64,000 nt of DNA from MRBY01 sp943371005 (GTDB taxonomy: Bacteria > Cyanobacteriota > Cyanobacteriia > Cyanobacteriales > MRBY01): assembly GCA_943371005.1 (NCBI GenBank), contig CALRTB020000008.1:1-64000 (forward strand). The letters run 5' to 3'. The notes under the pieces were generated by a model, which ran no database searches, was not told the origin of the DNA, and saw nothing but the letters and a program-made list of their open reading frames with translations. Positions 25,736 through 34,865 of this stretch are shown piece by piece (the stretch's first letter is position 1; each line of letters opens with the position of its first letter). Position numbers and translations under genes: made by a program.

Positions 25736-25948
25736 TTAATCAACGGCCCACCAACCGAAGCCAGGGCCAATGATCCGAACGGTAACCCACAGTACGACCA
25801 TGAGCCCAATGCCAATCCAGGCACCTTTTGTGGTCAGATTGTAAGCTTGTTCTGCTTGGGTTTTGGTGAGGGGTAACCAGGGGTAAATGCGCTGTTCTTT
25901 ACCATAGTTTTCCCCCATGGATTTCTTGCGGCGCTTTGCTTCTCCCAT
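25736..25948 (-). CDS. DUF2839 small membrane protein
   Basis: The protein has 70 residues. The basic N-terminus MGEAKRRKKSMGENYGKEQR is followed by WLPLTKTQAEQ and a single membrane helix (about 43-62, GAWIGIGLMVVLWVTVRIIG). This pattern is that of DUF2839, a cyanobacterial family of unknown function. The MGEAKRR start also occurs in several unrelated small cyanobacterial proteins. It is separate from glgP and from the vWA gene. Confidence 0.75.
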   Translation of the reverse strand: MGEAKRRKKSMGENYGKEQRIYPWLPLTKTQAEQAYNLTTKGAWIGIGLMVVLWVTVRIIGPGFGWWAVD

Positions 25949-26057
25949 TGTCTTCTTGTCCTAACTGTTTAAATTGCTCGCATTGTGGGTACTGCGATCG
26001 CCATCATATCAAAGTGGCCCTCGGCGATCGCTTCTACAGAAACCAATTTAAAGCAAC

Positions 26058-26690
26058 TTAATCAATTAAGGCCTTCAACAGTACTTCCGGTAAAGACATG
26101 GCCGTCATCTCATCAATGGTGATGGTATCGACAATATCAAACTTTGCCCCGGCCTGACCCAATTGATCATCGAGGGCTTTGAGATAGGCCTTGGCCTTGC
26201 GGTCTTGGCCCACTTGAATCAGCGAGATACCAATTTCTTCATCCCGTTCAATTTTATTGGCGGCATCGATAATCACCCGCATCACGGCTTTACTGTCGTC
26301 CGGTTCCCCATCGGTAATCACTAAAAATGTTTCGCCGTTGGGTTTAGCTTCCCCCCGTTCTTTCCGTTGGAAGTAGTTATCGAGGGCATCTTGTAAAACG
26401 GCTGCCAAGTCCGTCCGCCCCATGGGCTCATTTTCAGCGTAAACTTGGGTCACTTTATCGGCAGTAACGTTGTCATAACGCCGGAACCGTCCCGAAAATA
26501 GGTAAACCGTAATGCCATCGGGGTCAATTTTTTCGCAGGTTTGGGCAAGGGCGAGGGTAGAGTCTTGGGCTGCATCCCAACGGGTTTTGTCAGAGGTGGG
26601 CAGATCGCAGGTGTACATACTGCCGCTTTTATCAATGATGAGGGTGTAGTCGCGATTTTCGACTAAGGAAATTTCTGAAAGATCTACCAT
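26058..26690 (-). CDS. Von Willebrand factor A domain protein (TerY-like)
   Basis: The protein has 210 residues, a single cytoplasmic vWA domain. The metal-ion-dependent adhesion site is intact: IIDKSGSM (D-x-S-x-S, about residues 19-25), GRTDLAAVLQ (the Thr ligand, about 110) and VITDGEPDD (Asp ligand, about 140). There is no signal peptide or membrane helix. Stand-alone vWA proteins of this size occur in tellurium-resistance-type and chelatase-like contexts, but no ter genes or AAA+ partner is adjacent. GGAG precedes the ATG. Confidence 0.8.
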   Translation of the reverse strand: MVDLSEISLVENRDYTLIIDKSGSMYTCDLPTSDKTRWDAAQDSTLALAQTCEKIDPDGITVYLFSGRFRRYDNVTADKVTQVYAENEPMGRTDLAAVLQDALDNYFQRKERGEAKPNGETFLVITDGEPDDSKAVMRVIIDAANKIERDEEIGISLIQVGQDRKAKAYLKALDDQLGQAGAKFDIVDTITIDEMTAMSLPEVLLKALID

Positions 26691-26928
26691 GGGCCTTCTC
26701 CGTCACAGGTGGGGTTTTGGGATTCCCCTTGCTTTAGCCTAGCGAATTTCTCCAAAAAAAACGGGCTCAGTAACAATAGTTTTTGGACATTTCACAACAA
26801 ATAAAGTCTGGTTAAAATGAGCCTAAAATTGTTTCTTTTTTGTTAAAAATTGCGTTTTATTGACTCGTTCTCGCACAAAAGGTTTTTTAATCTTTCTTTT
26901 TCAAAAAATCCAGAGCATTTGCTCCTTT
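26691..26928. other. AT-rich spacer between the vWA gene and mtnC
   Basis: These 238 bp are strongly AT-rich with many T-runs. They contain the weak mtnC terminator (26902-26925) and presumably the vWA gene promoter. I see no gene or known RNA. Confidence 0.4.
26902..26925 (-). terminator. Probable terminator of the mtn operon
   Basis: On the minus strand, GAGC-AAAT-GCTC is followed by GGATTTTTT. The stem is only 4 bp, but its position directly after the mtnC stop fits. Confidence 0.45.
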
Positions 26929-27615
26929 TTAACGTAGGCGTGTAATTGCGCTGAAGTCGGCAACTTGCTGGTGGGTCGGGGAAGCGGTTGTGCCGGGGCG
27001 GACGAGTTGTAGGGTTTGGTATCCGGCTTGGGTTGCCGCATCTAGTTCAGCAGGGACATCCGATAGAAATAGGATTGTCTCAGGGGAAAGTTGCACAGCC
27101 TGGGCGATCGCCTGGTAGGATTGCACATCTCGTTTTTGGCCGACCTTGAGATCAAAGAAGTAATCGAAGTAGCCTGTGAGATCGCCATAGTCAGAGTAAC
27201 CGAACAGCAGTTTCTGGGCCTTTACCGAGCCAGAGGAATAAATGCCCAACTGGATGCCCTCTTTTTGCCACTCTTTTAGTTTGGGCAATACATCTGGATA
27301 AACATGACCCCGGAAATCCCCTTTCTTATAACCCTCTTCCCACAAAAAACCTTGCATTGCTTTGAGGGGCGCAACTTTGCGGTCTGCCATTGACCATTGA
27401 TGTAAGGCGGCGATCGCCCCAGCTTGATCCAGAGATTCTCCGGTTTCCGCGAAGGCTAAATCTTGCACCTGCTTGAGAATTACCGCAATTTCTGGTTCCT
27501 CGGCGCGGGTGACGATGCTTTGGATATTGTCCCGGAAGTAGGGAAATAACACATCAAAGACAAAACTCACAGAAGTCGTTGTGCCCTCAATGTCCATCAA
27601 GACAAACTGAATCAT
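26929..27615 (-). CDS. mtnC: 2,3-diketo-5-methylthiopentyl-1-phosphate enolase-phosphatase
   Basis: The protein has 228 residues. It is a HAD-superfamily enzyme with motif I MDIEGTTTS (about residues 7-15), motif II GIYSSGS (about 125-131), Lys in VGQKRDV (about 155), and motif IV FLSDVPAELDAA (about 177-188). In methionine salvage it converts the diketo phosphate to acireductone in two chemical steps. Its ATG overlaps the mtnD stop by four bases (ATGA). It is the last gene of mtnB-mtnD-mtnC. Confidence 0.95.
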   Translation of the reverse strand: MIQFVLMDIEGTTTSVSFVFDVLFPYFRDNIQSIVTRAEEPEIAVILKQVQDLAFAETGESLDQAGAIAALHQWSMADRKVAPLKAMQGFLWEEGYKKGDFRGHVYPDVLPKLKEWQKEGIQLGIYSSGSVKAQKLLFGYSDYGDLTGYFDYFFDLKVGQKRDVQSYQAIAQAVQLSPETILFLSDVPAELDAATQAGYQTLQLVRPGTTASPTHQQVADFSAITRLR

Positions 27616-28142
27616 AGGGTGATGTCACGATATTGCTGTTCAACTTGGGAGCCAGTGTAGTGGGGCGTCCAACCGGCGGTGTCCGAGAAAATGCGGATTG
27701 CTTTGACATTAGGCACTGGCCCTGCATCAAACCAGTGCTTAGTGCCCTGGGGGACAGAGATTAAATCACCAGCCTCGCAACAAACATTGAATACGGCTGT
27801 ACCGTCGAGGTTAAACCAAAACAGACCCTGACCAGCGACGAAAAAGCGCACTTCATCTTCGGAGTGGGTATGTTCTGCGAGAAATTTTTCCCGGATCGCC
27901 GGGTAGTTTTCAATGCCACTATGAATATTCACCACATCAGCGCTTTGGTAACCATTAGCCACCATAAAAGGATCAAGCACATCGGCATAGGCGGCGAGAA
28001 TTTCTTCCTGGGAGGCATCTTGGGCTAGTTGTGCTGGCGTTTCCCATTGGTCAAACCAAATACCATGGCCCTTTAAAAAGTCTTTGATCGTAGCGGTATC
28101 GGTCAAGGTTTGTTTCGATTCGGTCTGATATAACGTCGTCAT
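27612..28142 (-). CDS. mtnD: Acireductone dioxygenase
   Basis: The protein has 176 residues. It is a cupin with the metal ligands in HTHSEDEVRFFV (two His and Glu, about residues 90-101) and GTKHWFDAG (last His, about 135). It oxidises acireductone: the iron form gives the ketoacid precursor of methionine plus formate, the nickel form an off-pathway product with CO. Overlaps of ATGA at both ends tie it to mtnB and mtnC, so all three are translated together. Confidence 0.95.
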   Translation of the reverse strand: MTTLYQTESKQTLTDTATIKDFLKGHGIWFDQWETPAQLAQDASQEEILAAYADVLDPFMVANGYQSADVVNIHSGIENYPAIREKFLAEHTHSEDEVRFFVAGQGLFWFNLDGTAVFNVCCEAGDLISVPQGTKHWFDAGPVPNVKAIRIFSDTAGWTPHYTGSQVEQQYRDITL

Positions 28143-28777
28143 CGGGCAGCCAAGGGGGGCGTAATTTTCAATTGCTCAAGCTCGCATTCTAACATGAACT
28201 CCCAGACCTCCAGATGACGCTTGGCGATCGCCATTGTTTCCCCCCAGGCATAGAGGCCATGTTTCGCGATCAAAAAGCCGTAATTATTTAACTCTTCTTG
28301 TCGCTGGGCGAGTTGTTGACAGAAGGCTTTCATGTCCTGGTCATTGGCAAAAATTGGTAAGGCGATCGCCGTTTCGTGGGTTGTCTGACCCGCAATTCCC
28401 TTAATCACCTCATAGCCCCTAAAAGTCACAGCCTGTTTCGGAGCAAACATCTCAGACAAGAGGGTTGCCGCCACTGAATGAGTATGCAACACACAGGTGA
28501 TCCCCGGAAAATTTTGGTAAATAAAGCAGTGAATTAACGTTTCCGCCGAAGGCTTAATCCCTTCGTAGGGGGGCAGAGGCAGACCAGCTGAATCTACCGC
28601 CATAAAATCTTCCGGTTGAAATTGAGATTTATCAACACCACTGCGGGAGACAAAAATCACTTGATCTTCGCCTAAAAACGAATAATTCGTTGAAGTGGCC
28701 GGGGATTTTCCCTGGTGATGGAGTTGCCGCACCACAGCACATAGCCTTTCTTTTTGGGTCTGATGATCTAAAGACAT
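28139..28777 (-). CDS. mtnB: Methylthioribulose-1-phosphate dehydratase
   Basis: The protein has 212 residues with a class II aldolase / AraD fold. The zinc ligands lie in CVLHTHSVAATLL (about 100-112) and the C-terminal AKHGLYAWGETMAIAKRHLEVWEFM (first His near residue 175) region. It dehydrates MTRu-1-P to the diketo compound. It is the first gene of the operon; upstream mtnA and mtnP/mtnN are not in the window. The 5' spacer carries a 40-bp-spaced direct repeat (28853 and 28893). Confidence 0.93.
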   Translation of the reverse strand: MSLDHQTQKERLCAVVRQLHHQGKSPATSTNYSFLGEDQVIFVSRSGVDKSQFQPEDFMAVDSAGLPLPPYEGIKPSAETLIHCFIYQNFPGITCVLHTHSVAATLLSEMFAPKQAVTFRGYEVIKGIAGQTTHETAIALPIFANDQDMKAFCQQLAQRQEELNNYGFLIAKHGLYAWGETMAIAKRHLEVWEFMLECELEQLKITPPLAAR

Positions 28778-29075
28778 TTGGGCACAAGTAAAGCAGAAAA
28801 AATAAAAGCAAATCTTAATATTTTACTAATTGATGCCCTGGTTATCGAAACATTTCTGGCCACAACTAGGACTTTATCTTTTTCATTGGAACTTTCTGGC
28901 CAAAATACCATTGCAGATAAGTGTTTTTACTCAATTTTTAGTTACTTTCTTTGTTAATTGATGTTGCAATTTTAACCATTCATTCTCATAAATCGTTTAA
29001 AACCAGAACATGATGCTGACTACAATCAGTCATCTTTAGCTAAAAACAGAAATAAAGATAAAAAAACGATTAATG
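28778..29075. other. AT-rich divergent spacer with a direct repeat
   Basis: About 295 bp between mtnB (minus) and a small membrane-protein gene (plus). TTTCTGGCCACAA at 28853 recurs as TTTCTGGCCAAAA at 28893, 40 bp apart. A -10-like TACAAT lies at 29021-29026 for the plus-strand gene. No gene, SAM riboswitch or other known RNA is recognisable. Confidence 0.45.
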
Positions 29076-29396
29076 ATGGATAACGAAATTAAAAAATACC
29101 GGATGGTTTGCACCCTGACCTTTGGCGATATTTATGGGCAAATTATTGTTTGGCTAATTGTCATTTTCCTTAGCCTTGCAACGACCCTCGCTCTCTGGAG
29201 TGCAACCCGGCAAGTTTATGCCCTGGCCACCGTCGCCCTTGTCGTTGTCTTATCTTTACCCTTTCTCTTGTTTGCCTTTGTGACAACGTTGCTCAATCAC
29301 ATCGAATTCGTACCCATGGGCGAAGCTGAATCTTCTAAAACTTTCTCAAACCGTCGCACATCTTCCTCTTCTACGAACCCGGCAACGGCAAGCTAG
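29076..29396 (+). CDS. Hypothetical protein with two membrane helices
   Basis: The protein has 106 residues. After a short polar N-terminus (DNEIKKYRMVCTLTFGDIY) it has two hydrophobic segments (about 27-47 and 54-78) and a Ser/Thr-rich cytoplasmic or lumenal tail (SSKTFSNRRTSSSSTNP). I do not recognise the family. ATG occurs twice in tandem (29073 and 29076); I take the second, though either is possible. It is alone on its strand and convergent with an anti-sigma-type ATPase gene 80 bp away. Confidence 0.6.
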   Translation: MDNEIKKYRMVCTLTFGDIYGQIIVWLIVIFLSLATTLALWSATRQVYALATVALVVVLSLPFLLFAFVTTLLNHIEFVPMGEAESSKTFSNRRTSSSSTNPATAS

Positions 29397-29476
29397 GGAT
29401 CAATTGCAAAGGCAATCGTGGTTGCAAACTTTTATTTAGTTAGTAAAAGAAAAAATTCTGGGGCTTCCGGGGAGAC

Positions 29477-29941
29477 TTAATAGAATGACGGTACAGAATC
29501 TAGGGAGATCACTGGGGCGCTACTGAAGCGTTTACTTAAGCGTAATTGATTACCGGTGGCGTTCCAATGGACTTGATCGAAAATCTGATAGAGCAAACAG
29601 AGGCCGCGACCGCATTCATCTTCTTCGGGGGGGAGGAGATCCTCATCTAATTGACAACATTGAGCCTGACGGTCAAATCCCTTGCCCTCGTCGGTGATGA
29701 TCCAAGAGCATTGTTCTGCCCCCATGTAGAAATGAACAATGACTTTTTTGCTGGGATCTAGTCGATTACCATGTTTGGCCGCATTAATTAGCGCTTCCTG
29801 AAGGCCGAGCTGGACTTCATAGCGCCAGTCACTGGGAATACGGTCTAGGAGAAGATCGAGAATCGGGACTAGGTATAGGGTAGAGGCAAAACTGAGGGTC
29901 GTCCAATGGGATTTTAGCGGCGGCAATGAAATCGCGATCAC
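29477..29941 (-). CDS. Anti-sigma-factor-type serine kinase / HATPase
   Basis: The protein has 154 residues. The GHKL ATPase motifs are all present: N-box QEALINAAKHGN (about 47-58), G1 ITDEGKGFDRQ (about 82-92) and G2 GRGLCLLYQIFD (about 113-124). This is the RsbW-like HATPase_c_2 family that phosphorylates anti-anti-sigma proteins or binds sigma factors. No STAS-domain partner is adjacent. The start is a GTG. Its target cannot be told from context. Confidence 0.82.
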   Translation of the reverse strand: MIAISLPPLKSHWTTLSFASTLYLVPILDLLLDRIPSDWRYEVQLGLQEALINAAKHGNRLDPSKKVIVHFYMGAEQCSWIITDEGKGFDRQAQCCQLDEDLLPPEEDECGRGLCLLYQIFDQVHWNATGNQLRLSKRFSSAPVISLDSVPSFY

Positions 29942-30110
29942 AGTTAATGCTCCTTTGGGGATGTGCGCAGGGATGAACGGGGAAAACTGGGCTCAGCGGG
30001 TCGGTTTATGGCATCAACCCAAAAAGTAGCGGTCACAACATAGTTTGTTTGCCTGTAGGGAATCCCGAACGATCTTGTCGTGGTTTCTGCCTTGTATTAT
30101 ACAAAAAATT

Positions 30111-31469
30111 TTAGGTTTCCACGAAATTCAAGAGAACAGCGCATTCGACATGGGGGGTTTGGGGAAAGAAGTCGGCGGGCTGTACCCACTGGATTTGGTA
30201 CTGTTGGCTGGCACAAAGGTGTTTGAGGTCACGGGCGAGGGTCGCAGGGTTGCAACTGATATAGATAATTTGCTTGGGTTTGCTGTGGAGGAGGGTGTCG
30301 AGCACTTGGCGATCGCATCCTTTACGGGGGGGATCAAGGAGCACGATATCGGCAGTAACATCCAGACTGGGCAGAATTGATTCCACGGTGCCAGCATGGA
30401 ATTCTACATTATGGATATCGTTGTGGTGGGCATTTTCCCAGGCTTGCTGGATAGAACTCCCTTGAACTTCAATGCCGATCGCCTGTTTGACTTTCTGTGC
30501 CAGGGGCAAAGTGAAGGTTCCCACACCACAGTAGGCATCGATCAGGATTTCTTCACCGGTGAAGGTAAGCTGTTGAGTGATTGCCTCTAGAAGGGCTTCG
30601 GCGGCACTAGTATTGACCTGGAAAAAGGTTTCGGGCCGCAGCTTGAGGGTTAGCCCCGCAAAAATTTCTTCGAGGTAGGGACGACCGGCGATCGCCTTTG
30701 TGGTGTCACCCCAGATGAGATTGCCTTTGTTCGGGTTTTCGTTGAGGCAGACCCCCACGAGACCGGGATATTCTTCGAGCCAGGTTTCCGCTTGGGTTTC
30801 CAAATTCACCAAATCAGCACTGGTTGAGATCAAGGTGAGCAGCATTTCCCCGGTGCGCTGGCCAATGCGGAGGGCGAGGTGGCGTAATTTGCCCTGGTGT
30901 TTAGTTTCGTTGTAGATTGACCAGCCTTGGTTTTGGATATCAATTTTGATGTTACCCAGGAGGGGATTCAGGCGCGAGTCCTGTACCGGGCACTGGTTCA
31001 GGTTAATTAGTTGGTGGCTCCCCTTGCGGTAATAACCGGCTTGCACATTGCCCATGCTGCTGGAACGACCAAGGGGATAGGTGGCCTTATTGCGATAACC
31101 CAATGGCCCATCACCGCTCAGAATCGGTTGAATGTCGAGATCCTGAAAACCACCGATGCGCTGGAGGGCCTGTTGAATTTCGTTGGTTTTGACCTGTTGC
31201 TGTAGCGAATCTTCTACCTGGAGCCACTGACAGCCACCGCATTTGTCGGCAACGATACAGGGGGGACGCCGCCGTTCTGGGGCTGGTTCTAAAACTTTTT
31301 GCAGTTGACCGATGGCGTATTGGCGCTTGAGACGTACAATCCGCACCTGGAGGCGATCGCCTGGCACTGTATCCGGCACAAACACGACTTGATCCCCGTG
31401 GCGACCGACCCCAGCCCCCTGGCTATTAAGGTCATGGATGGAGAGTTCAATGAGATCGCCTTGGTGCAT
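30111..31469 (-). CDS. rlmD: 23S rRNA (uracil-5-)-methyltransferase, RlmD/RlmCD (TrmA/RumA) family
   Basis: The protein has 452 residues. An N-terminal TRAM domain (about 1-60, GDLIELSIHDLNSQGAGVGRH opening) is followed by the iron-sulfur cysteines CIVADKCGGCQW (about 75-86), the SAM site DAYCGVGTFTLPLA (about 307-320), DPPRKGCD (about 375) and the catalytic Cys in YISCNPATLARD (about 400). It makes m5U in 23S rRNA; which uridine, or whether it serves two sites as in RlmCD, is not decidable here. The ATG is clear. It lies downstream of the peroxiredoxin gene on the same strand. Confidence 0.88.
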   Translation of the reverse strand: MHQGDLIELSIHDLNSQGAGVGRHGDQVVFVPDTVPGDRLQVRIVRLKRQYAIGQLQKVLEPAPERRRPPCIVADKCGGCQWLQVEDSLQQQVKTNEIQQALQRIGGFQDLDIQPILSGDGPLGYRNKATYPLGRSSSMGNVQAGYYRKGSHQLINLNQCPVQDSRLNPLLGNIKIDIQNQGWSIYNETKHQGKLRHLALRIGQRTGEMLLTLISTSADLVNLETQAETWLEEYPGLVGVCLNENPNKGNLIWGDTTKAIAGRPYLEEIFAGLTLKLRPETFFQVNTSAAEALLEAITQQLTFTGEEILIDAYCGVGTFTLPLAQKVKQAIGIEVQGSSIQQAWENAHHNDIHNVEFHAGTVESILPSLDVTADIVLLDPPRKGCDRQVLDTLLHSKPKQIIYISCNPATLARDLKHLCASQQYQIQWVQPADFFPQTPHVECAVLLNFVET

Positions 31470-31539
31470 GGTGATAAATTCGCGTTCAAAGTGCCTTCAC
31501 ACTTTAGCCTTTCTTGCGGTCGATCATGCAGTTTTTCCC

Positions 31540-32127
31540 TTAGAGTGTTGAAAAATAAGCCTGGGCTTCGCTTGGGTTCGGGACCATGGTGCGATCGCCC
31601 ACTTGCCAATCAACAGGACAAACTTCATTGTGATTGGTTTGGACGTGCTGAATTGCTTGGAGCACCCGGAGGGTTTCGTCAATGCTGCGGCCAAAGGAAA
31701 AATTATTCACGGTGATGTGTTGAATCATCCCTTCTGGATCAATGATAAAAAGTCCCCGCAGGGCGATCCCCGCTTCCGATTCCAGGACACCGTAGGCCGT
31801 ACTAATGGTTTTATTCAAATCAGACACCAGGGGAAAGGCTAGATCCCCTACGCCGCCCAGTTTGCGGTCTGTTTGAATCCAAGCCAAATGCGCAAATTCA
31901 CTATCAACGGAAACACCTAAGACTTCCGTATTGAGCTTTTTGAATTCCCCATGGCGATCGCTAAAGGCCCCCACCTCCGTCGGACAAACAAAGGTGAAAT
32001 CGAGGGGATAGAAAAACAACACCACATATTGCCCCTGATAGTCAGACAGCTTAATGGTTTTGAACTCTTGGTCAATGACGGCGGTGGCGGTAAAATCCGG
32101 TGCCAATTGTCCCACTTGTGCGGCCAT
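31540..32127 (-). CDS. Typical 2-Cys peroxiredoxin
   Basis: The protein has 195 residues. The peroxidatic Cys48 lies in DFTFVCPTEV and the resolving Cys170 in NEVCPVDW; both are present, so it is a typical 2-Cys enzyme that reduces peroxides using thioredoxin. The ATG at 32127 (MAAQVGQLAP) is chosen; an in-frame extension to 32169 adds 14 non-conserved residues. The C-terminal region lacks a clear GGLG/YF pair, so it may be resistant to overoxidation (inference). Confidence 0.93.
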   Translation of the reverse strand: MAAQVGQLAPDFTATAVIDQEFKTIKLSDYQGQYVVLFFYPLDFTFVCPTEVGAFSDRHGEFKKLNTEVLGVSVDSEFAHLAWIQTDRKLGGVGDLAFPLVSDLNKTISTAYGVLESEAGIALRGLFIIDPEGMIQHITVNNFSFGRSIDETLRVLQAIQHVQTNHNEVCPVDWQVGDRTMVPNPSEAQAYFSTL

Positions 32128-32203
32128 GGTTGTCGTGTTCCAACGCAAAATCTTTCCCCAAGGTATCACACCGCTTTAAGCCTCTGGGATAGACAAAGCC
32201 GGG

Positions 32204-34684
32204 TCACAAAACGCCCTGGGCCTTGAGGGTTTGCACCACTGACCAGGCTTTTAAGAGTTTCCCCTGGAGGAGCGCTGAGACGCCGGCGATCGCCTGAATT
32301 TCTGGGATATCTCCTAGTTTGTCTAAAACTGGTGTAATGGCCAATTCCGCCTGTCTGGGTTCCCACCGGTAAAGATGCACGAAGGCAATGTAAGCATTCA
32401 CCCAGGGATCGTCCGGGGTCAGTTGCTGCAGTTGAGTCAGGGTTGCGATGGTGGCCTGGGATTCTTCCTGGAGGGCATGGGCTAGGGTTTTCGCCCAATA
32501 CCAATCCCGCAGTTGGGGCCGATTCGTTTCGTTGGCTGGCGTTTGTGTGAGGCGATAGGCGAGACTATCTTCTACCTGCTGTAAATAATCCTGCACCGGA
32601 TCATATTGATTTAATCGCTCCACGTGGGCAAATAATGGCTCTAACCCCGCAATGCCTTCACCAAGTTGGGGCGCAATTTCCCGCAGTTGAGTCAGCCAAT
32701 CTAAGGCCACCAATTGTGTTGGCGTTAAGGCTTCACCGGTGGCCGGCAAAATTTCTACAGTGACCGTCGGTTGCTTTAAGGGGCTAGTGTCCCCGGTGGC
32801 CGGATCGAGATACTGGGCATCCAAGGTGTAACGGCCCGGTGGTAAATCCGCTGGGGGTAAGGTGGCGGTGCGTTCCATAATTGCTAAGCGATCGCCTTTA
32901 TTCTCTGCATCCTCCCGCAACATCCCGAAGGCAAACTGATGATCCTGAATCCAAAACCGTTCTCCATTTGACCAAGTCAGTAAGGCGATTCCCTGGGCGA
33001 AATCCTCACGATTCCCCGACCAAGTGTAGGTGATGGGGAGAGGTTGGCCGGCGATCGCCTCCGGCCCTACATCTATTTTTTGTAATGTTATTGGGCCTGT
33101 CCCCTGGGTTGTGTTGACGATAACCAAAGGCTGACGACGGTGGTAAAGCTTGAGCTGGTCTTGATCCGGCAGTGGCCAACTCCTCTGGAGCAGAAAATCG
33201 GGATCATTACCTAAACTCGCAGCAAGGGCCAACTGATCCGCGTTACGGTGGGGATCTTCCCCAGTTTTTATTAAAAACCAGTCAAAGGATTCTTTATCTT
33301 GGGCCAACTGTTCTGGGGTACTGCCCAAATTTCTGCCGTAGACCTGAAAATCTCGCAGGGCGCCATAGTAATTCAGCGTGTGATTATTGGCGATCGCCAC
33401 CCCAGGGATGACACCCAAGTTGCTTCTTAAATTTGGAGTTTCTTGAATAATTGCCTGGATAATTTCTGGGTGGGGATAGGTCTGCCGATCCGGATAATTA
33501 GGGTTGGGCACCAGTCCAGCAATCACTGGGATAGGAAATAATTGCATTAGCCAAAAAGCTACAGCTAAAGCGATCGTTCCCCAACGCACCGGTTGCCACT
33601 TACCACGCCATTGGGTGAGACCGTACCCCAAGAAAACCGCCACAATTGGCAGATAGGGCATGATGTAGCGGGTGTCTTTGTTATAGAAGCCAGAAAAAAT
33701 GAGATAGGAGGCCCCAAAATAAATGCCGAGCCACATCAAACTTTCCTTTTCTGGCAAACCATAAATGGCCTTGCGGGAGGGAAGTTTTTTAGCCAGATGG
33801 AGAATCAACCCCACAATAGGTGGCAAAAGGAGAATCCAAGAGACCGCACTGGGAAGATCTTTCCAGTAATAGATCCAGGCTGCAAGGGTATTTAATTTGG
33901 GATCCCCTTCAGCGGCTGGGGCAATGTCGTTAACAACTTCAAAAAGGCTAAAAATATAAATAAAGTTTGTGCTATACCAACCCAGCCAAACGGGTAAAGA
34001 AGTTATGCCGCTAACCACAAGTTGCAACAACTTTTCCCACTGTTTATTTCTGAAGTTGATGGTGATCGCCCAACAGATGGGAATAAAAAGAAAAAATAGA
34101 CAACTCTGTTTGGTCAGCATGGCTAACCCTAGACAAAAACCAAAGGCGATCGCCCAACCCCATTGAACACTTCTTTTTTCAGCAAAATACCAATGGGTCA
34201 GGCAAGTAAAACTCGCCACCGTCGTCACAACCAAGGTGTAATCGGTAATGTAATGGAGCCGGAACAGAAAAATTCGAGGCATCAGCAGGGTGATTGCAGC
34301 GGCATAACAGCCCACAGTTGGGTTAAACAAGCGTTTCCCAAGGCTAAAAACGGCCCAAATCAGCACTCCTGTTAACAAGAGATTCATTAACAAAGCCTGA
34401 TCATTACCCTGTCCAAAAAGCATTTGAAAAGGGACCGCAAGGATATAGGGTAACGGGGGATATTTTGTTGAAACCTGCCAAAACTCTTGCCAACCGGGAA
34501 AGTGACGGATATTTTCGACAAAATTCAAACTGCCTGTGAGGTGATTCGATTGATCCCAGGCCGGCACCGTATTATCCAGATTCAACCACAGGCGATCGCC
34601 GAGGTTAATCCCCAACCACAGCCCCAATAAAAGTAACCCAGTCTTCCACGATGATCTGGGTGATTTTGCGACCTGATCCTGCAA
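32204..34684 (-). CDS. GT39/ArnT-like membrane glycosyltransferase
   Basis: The protein has 826 residues. The first 430 hold about ten or more membrane helices, with the acidic catalytic-type motif after the first helix (TVPAWDQSNHL, about 38-48) and the KYPPLPYILAVPFQM loop, as in the PMT/ArnT fold that takes sugars from polyprenyl phosphate. The C-terminal 390 residues are soluble: a beta-rich part (PITYTWSGNREDFAQG region) and a helical TPR-like end. The start is TTG, with AGGAGAG eight bases upstream. The substrate is unknown; cell-envelope glycosylation is likely. It ends 76 bp before the peroxiredoxin gene. Confidence 0.78.
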   Translation of the reverse strand: MQDQVAKSPRSSWKTGLLLLGLWLGINLGDRLWLNLDNTVPAWDQSNHLTGSLNFVENIRHFPGWQEFWQVSTKYPPLPYILAVPFQMLFGQGNDQALLMNLLLTGVLIWAVFSLGKRLFNPTVGCYAAAITLLMPRIFLFRLHYITDYTLVVTTVASFTCLTHWYFAEKRSVQWGWAIAFGFCLGLAMLTKQSCLFFLFIPICWAITINFRNKQWEKLLQLVVSGITSLPVWLGWYSTNFIYIFSLFEVVNDIAPAAEGDPKLNTLAAWIYYWKDLPSAVSWILLLPPIVGLILHLAKKLPSRKAIYGLPEKESLMWLGIYFGASYLIFSGFYNKDTRYIMPYLPIVAVFLGYGLTQWRGKWQPVRWGTIALAVAFWLMQLFPIPVIAGLVPNPNYPDRQTYPHPEIIQAIIQETPNLRSNLGVIPGVAIANNHTLNYYGALRDFQVYGRNLGSTPEQLAQDKESFDWFLIKTGEDPHRNADQLALAASLGNDPDFLLQRSWPLPDQDQLKLYHRRQPLVIVNTTQGTGPITLQKIDVGPEAIAGQPLPITYTWSGNREDFAQGIALLTWSNGERFWIQDHQFAFGMLREDAENKGDRLAIMERTATLPPADLPPGRYTLDAQYLDPATGDTSPLKQPTVTVEILPATGEALTPTQLVALDWLTQLREIAPQLGEGIAGLEPLFAHVERLNQYDPVQDYLQQVEDSLAYRLTQTPANETNRPQLRDWYWAKTLAHALQEESQATIATLTQLQQLTPDDPWVNAYIAFVHLYRWEPRQAELAITPVLDKLGDIPEIQAIAGVSALLQGKLLKAWSVVQTLKAQGVL

Positions 34685-34805
34685 TGTTGAAACTCTCCTG
34701 ATGGATTTAGCCTAGCTGCAATGTATCGGAAAAAATCCCTAAAGGTAAAGCTTCTCTTTATCCTTGCCATAGACAAAAATAATTTCTCAAATCACCACAC
34801 CTTGC

Positions 34806-34836
34806 TTGACCCTTGGGGCACTAGGATAAAATAATC
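34806..34836 (+). promoter_or_regulatory. Possible promoter of ndhL
   Basis: TTGACC (34806-34811) is followed 15-19 bp later by TAAAAT / AATAAT (34827-34836). Spacing is ambiguous, so this is tentative; the ndhL ATG lies 30 bp on. Confidence 0.4.
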
Positions 34837-34865
34837 CCCAAGCAAATCATCACCACAACAAACCC

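Noticed and set aside
25651..25773. 40-codon frame on the plus strand
   Set aside because: No ribosome-binding site, overlaps the end of the DUF2839 gene, no family resemblance.
28778..29072. SAM riboswitch or other RNA leader ahead of mtnB
   Set aside because: None of the conserved SAM-riboswitch cores are visible; only an AT-rich spacer with a direct repeat.
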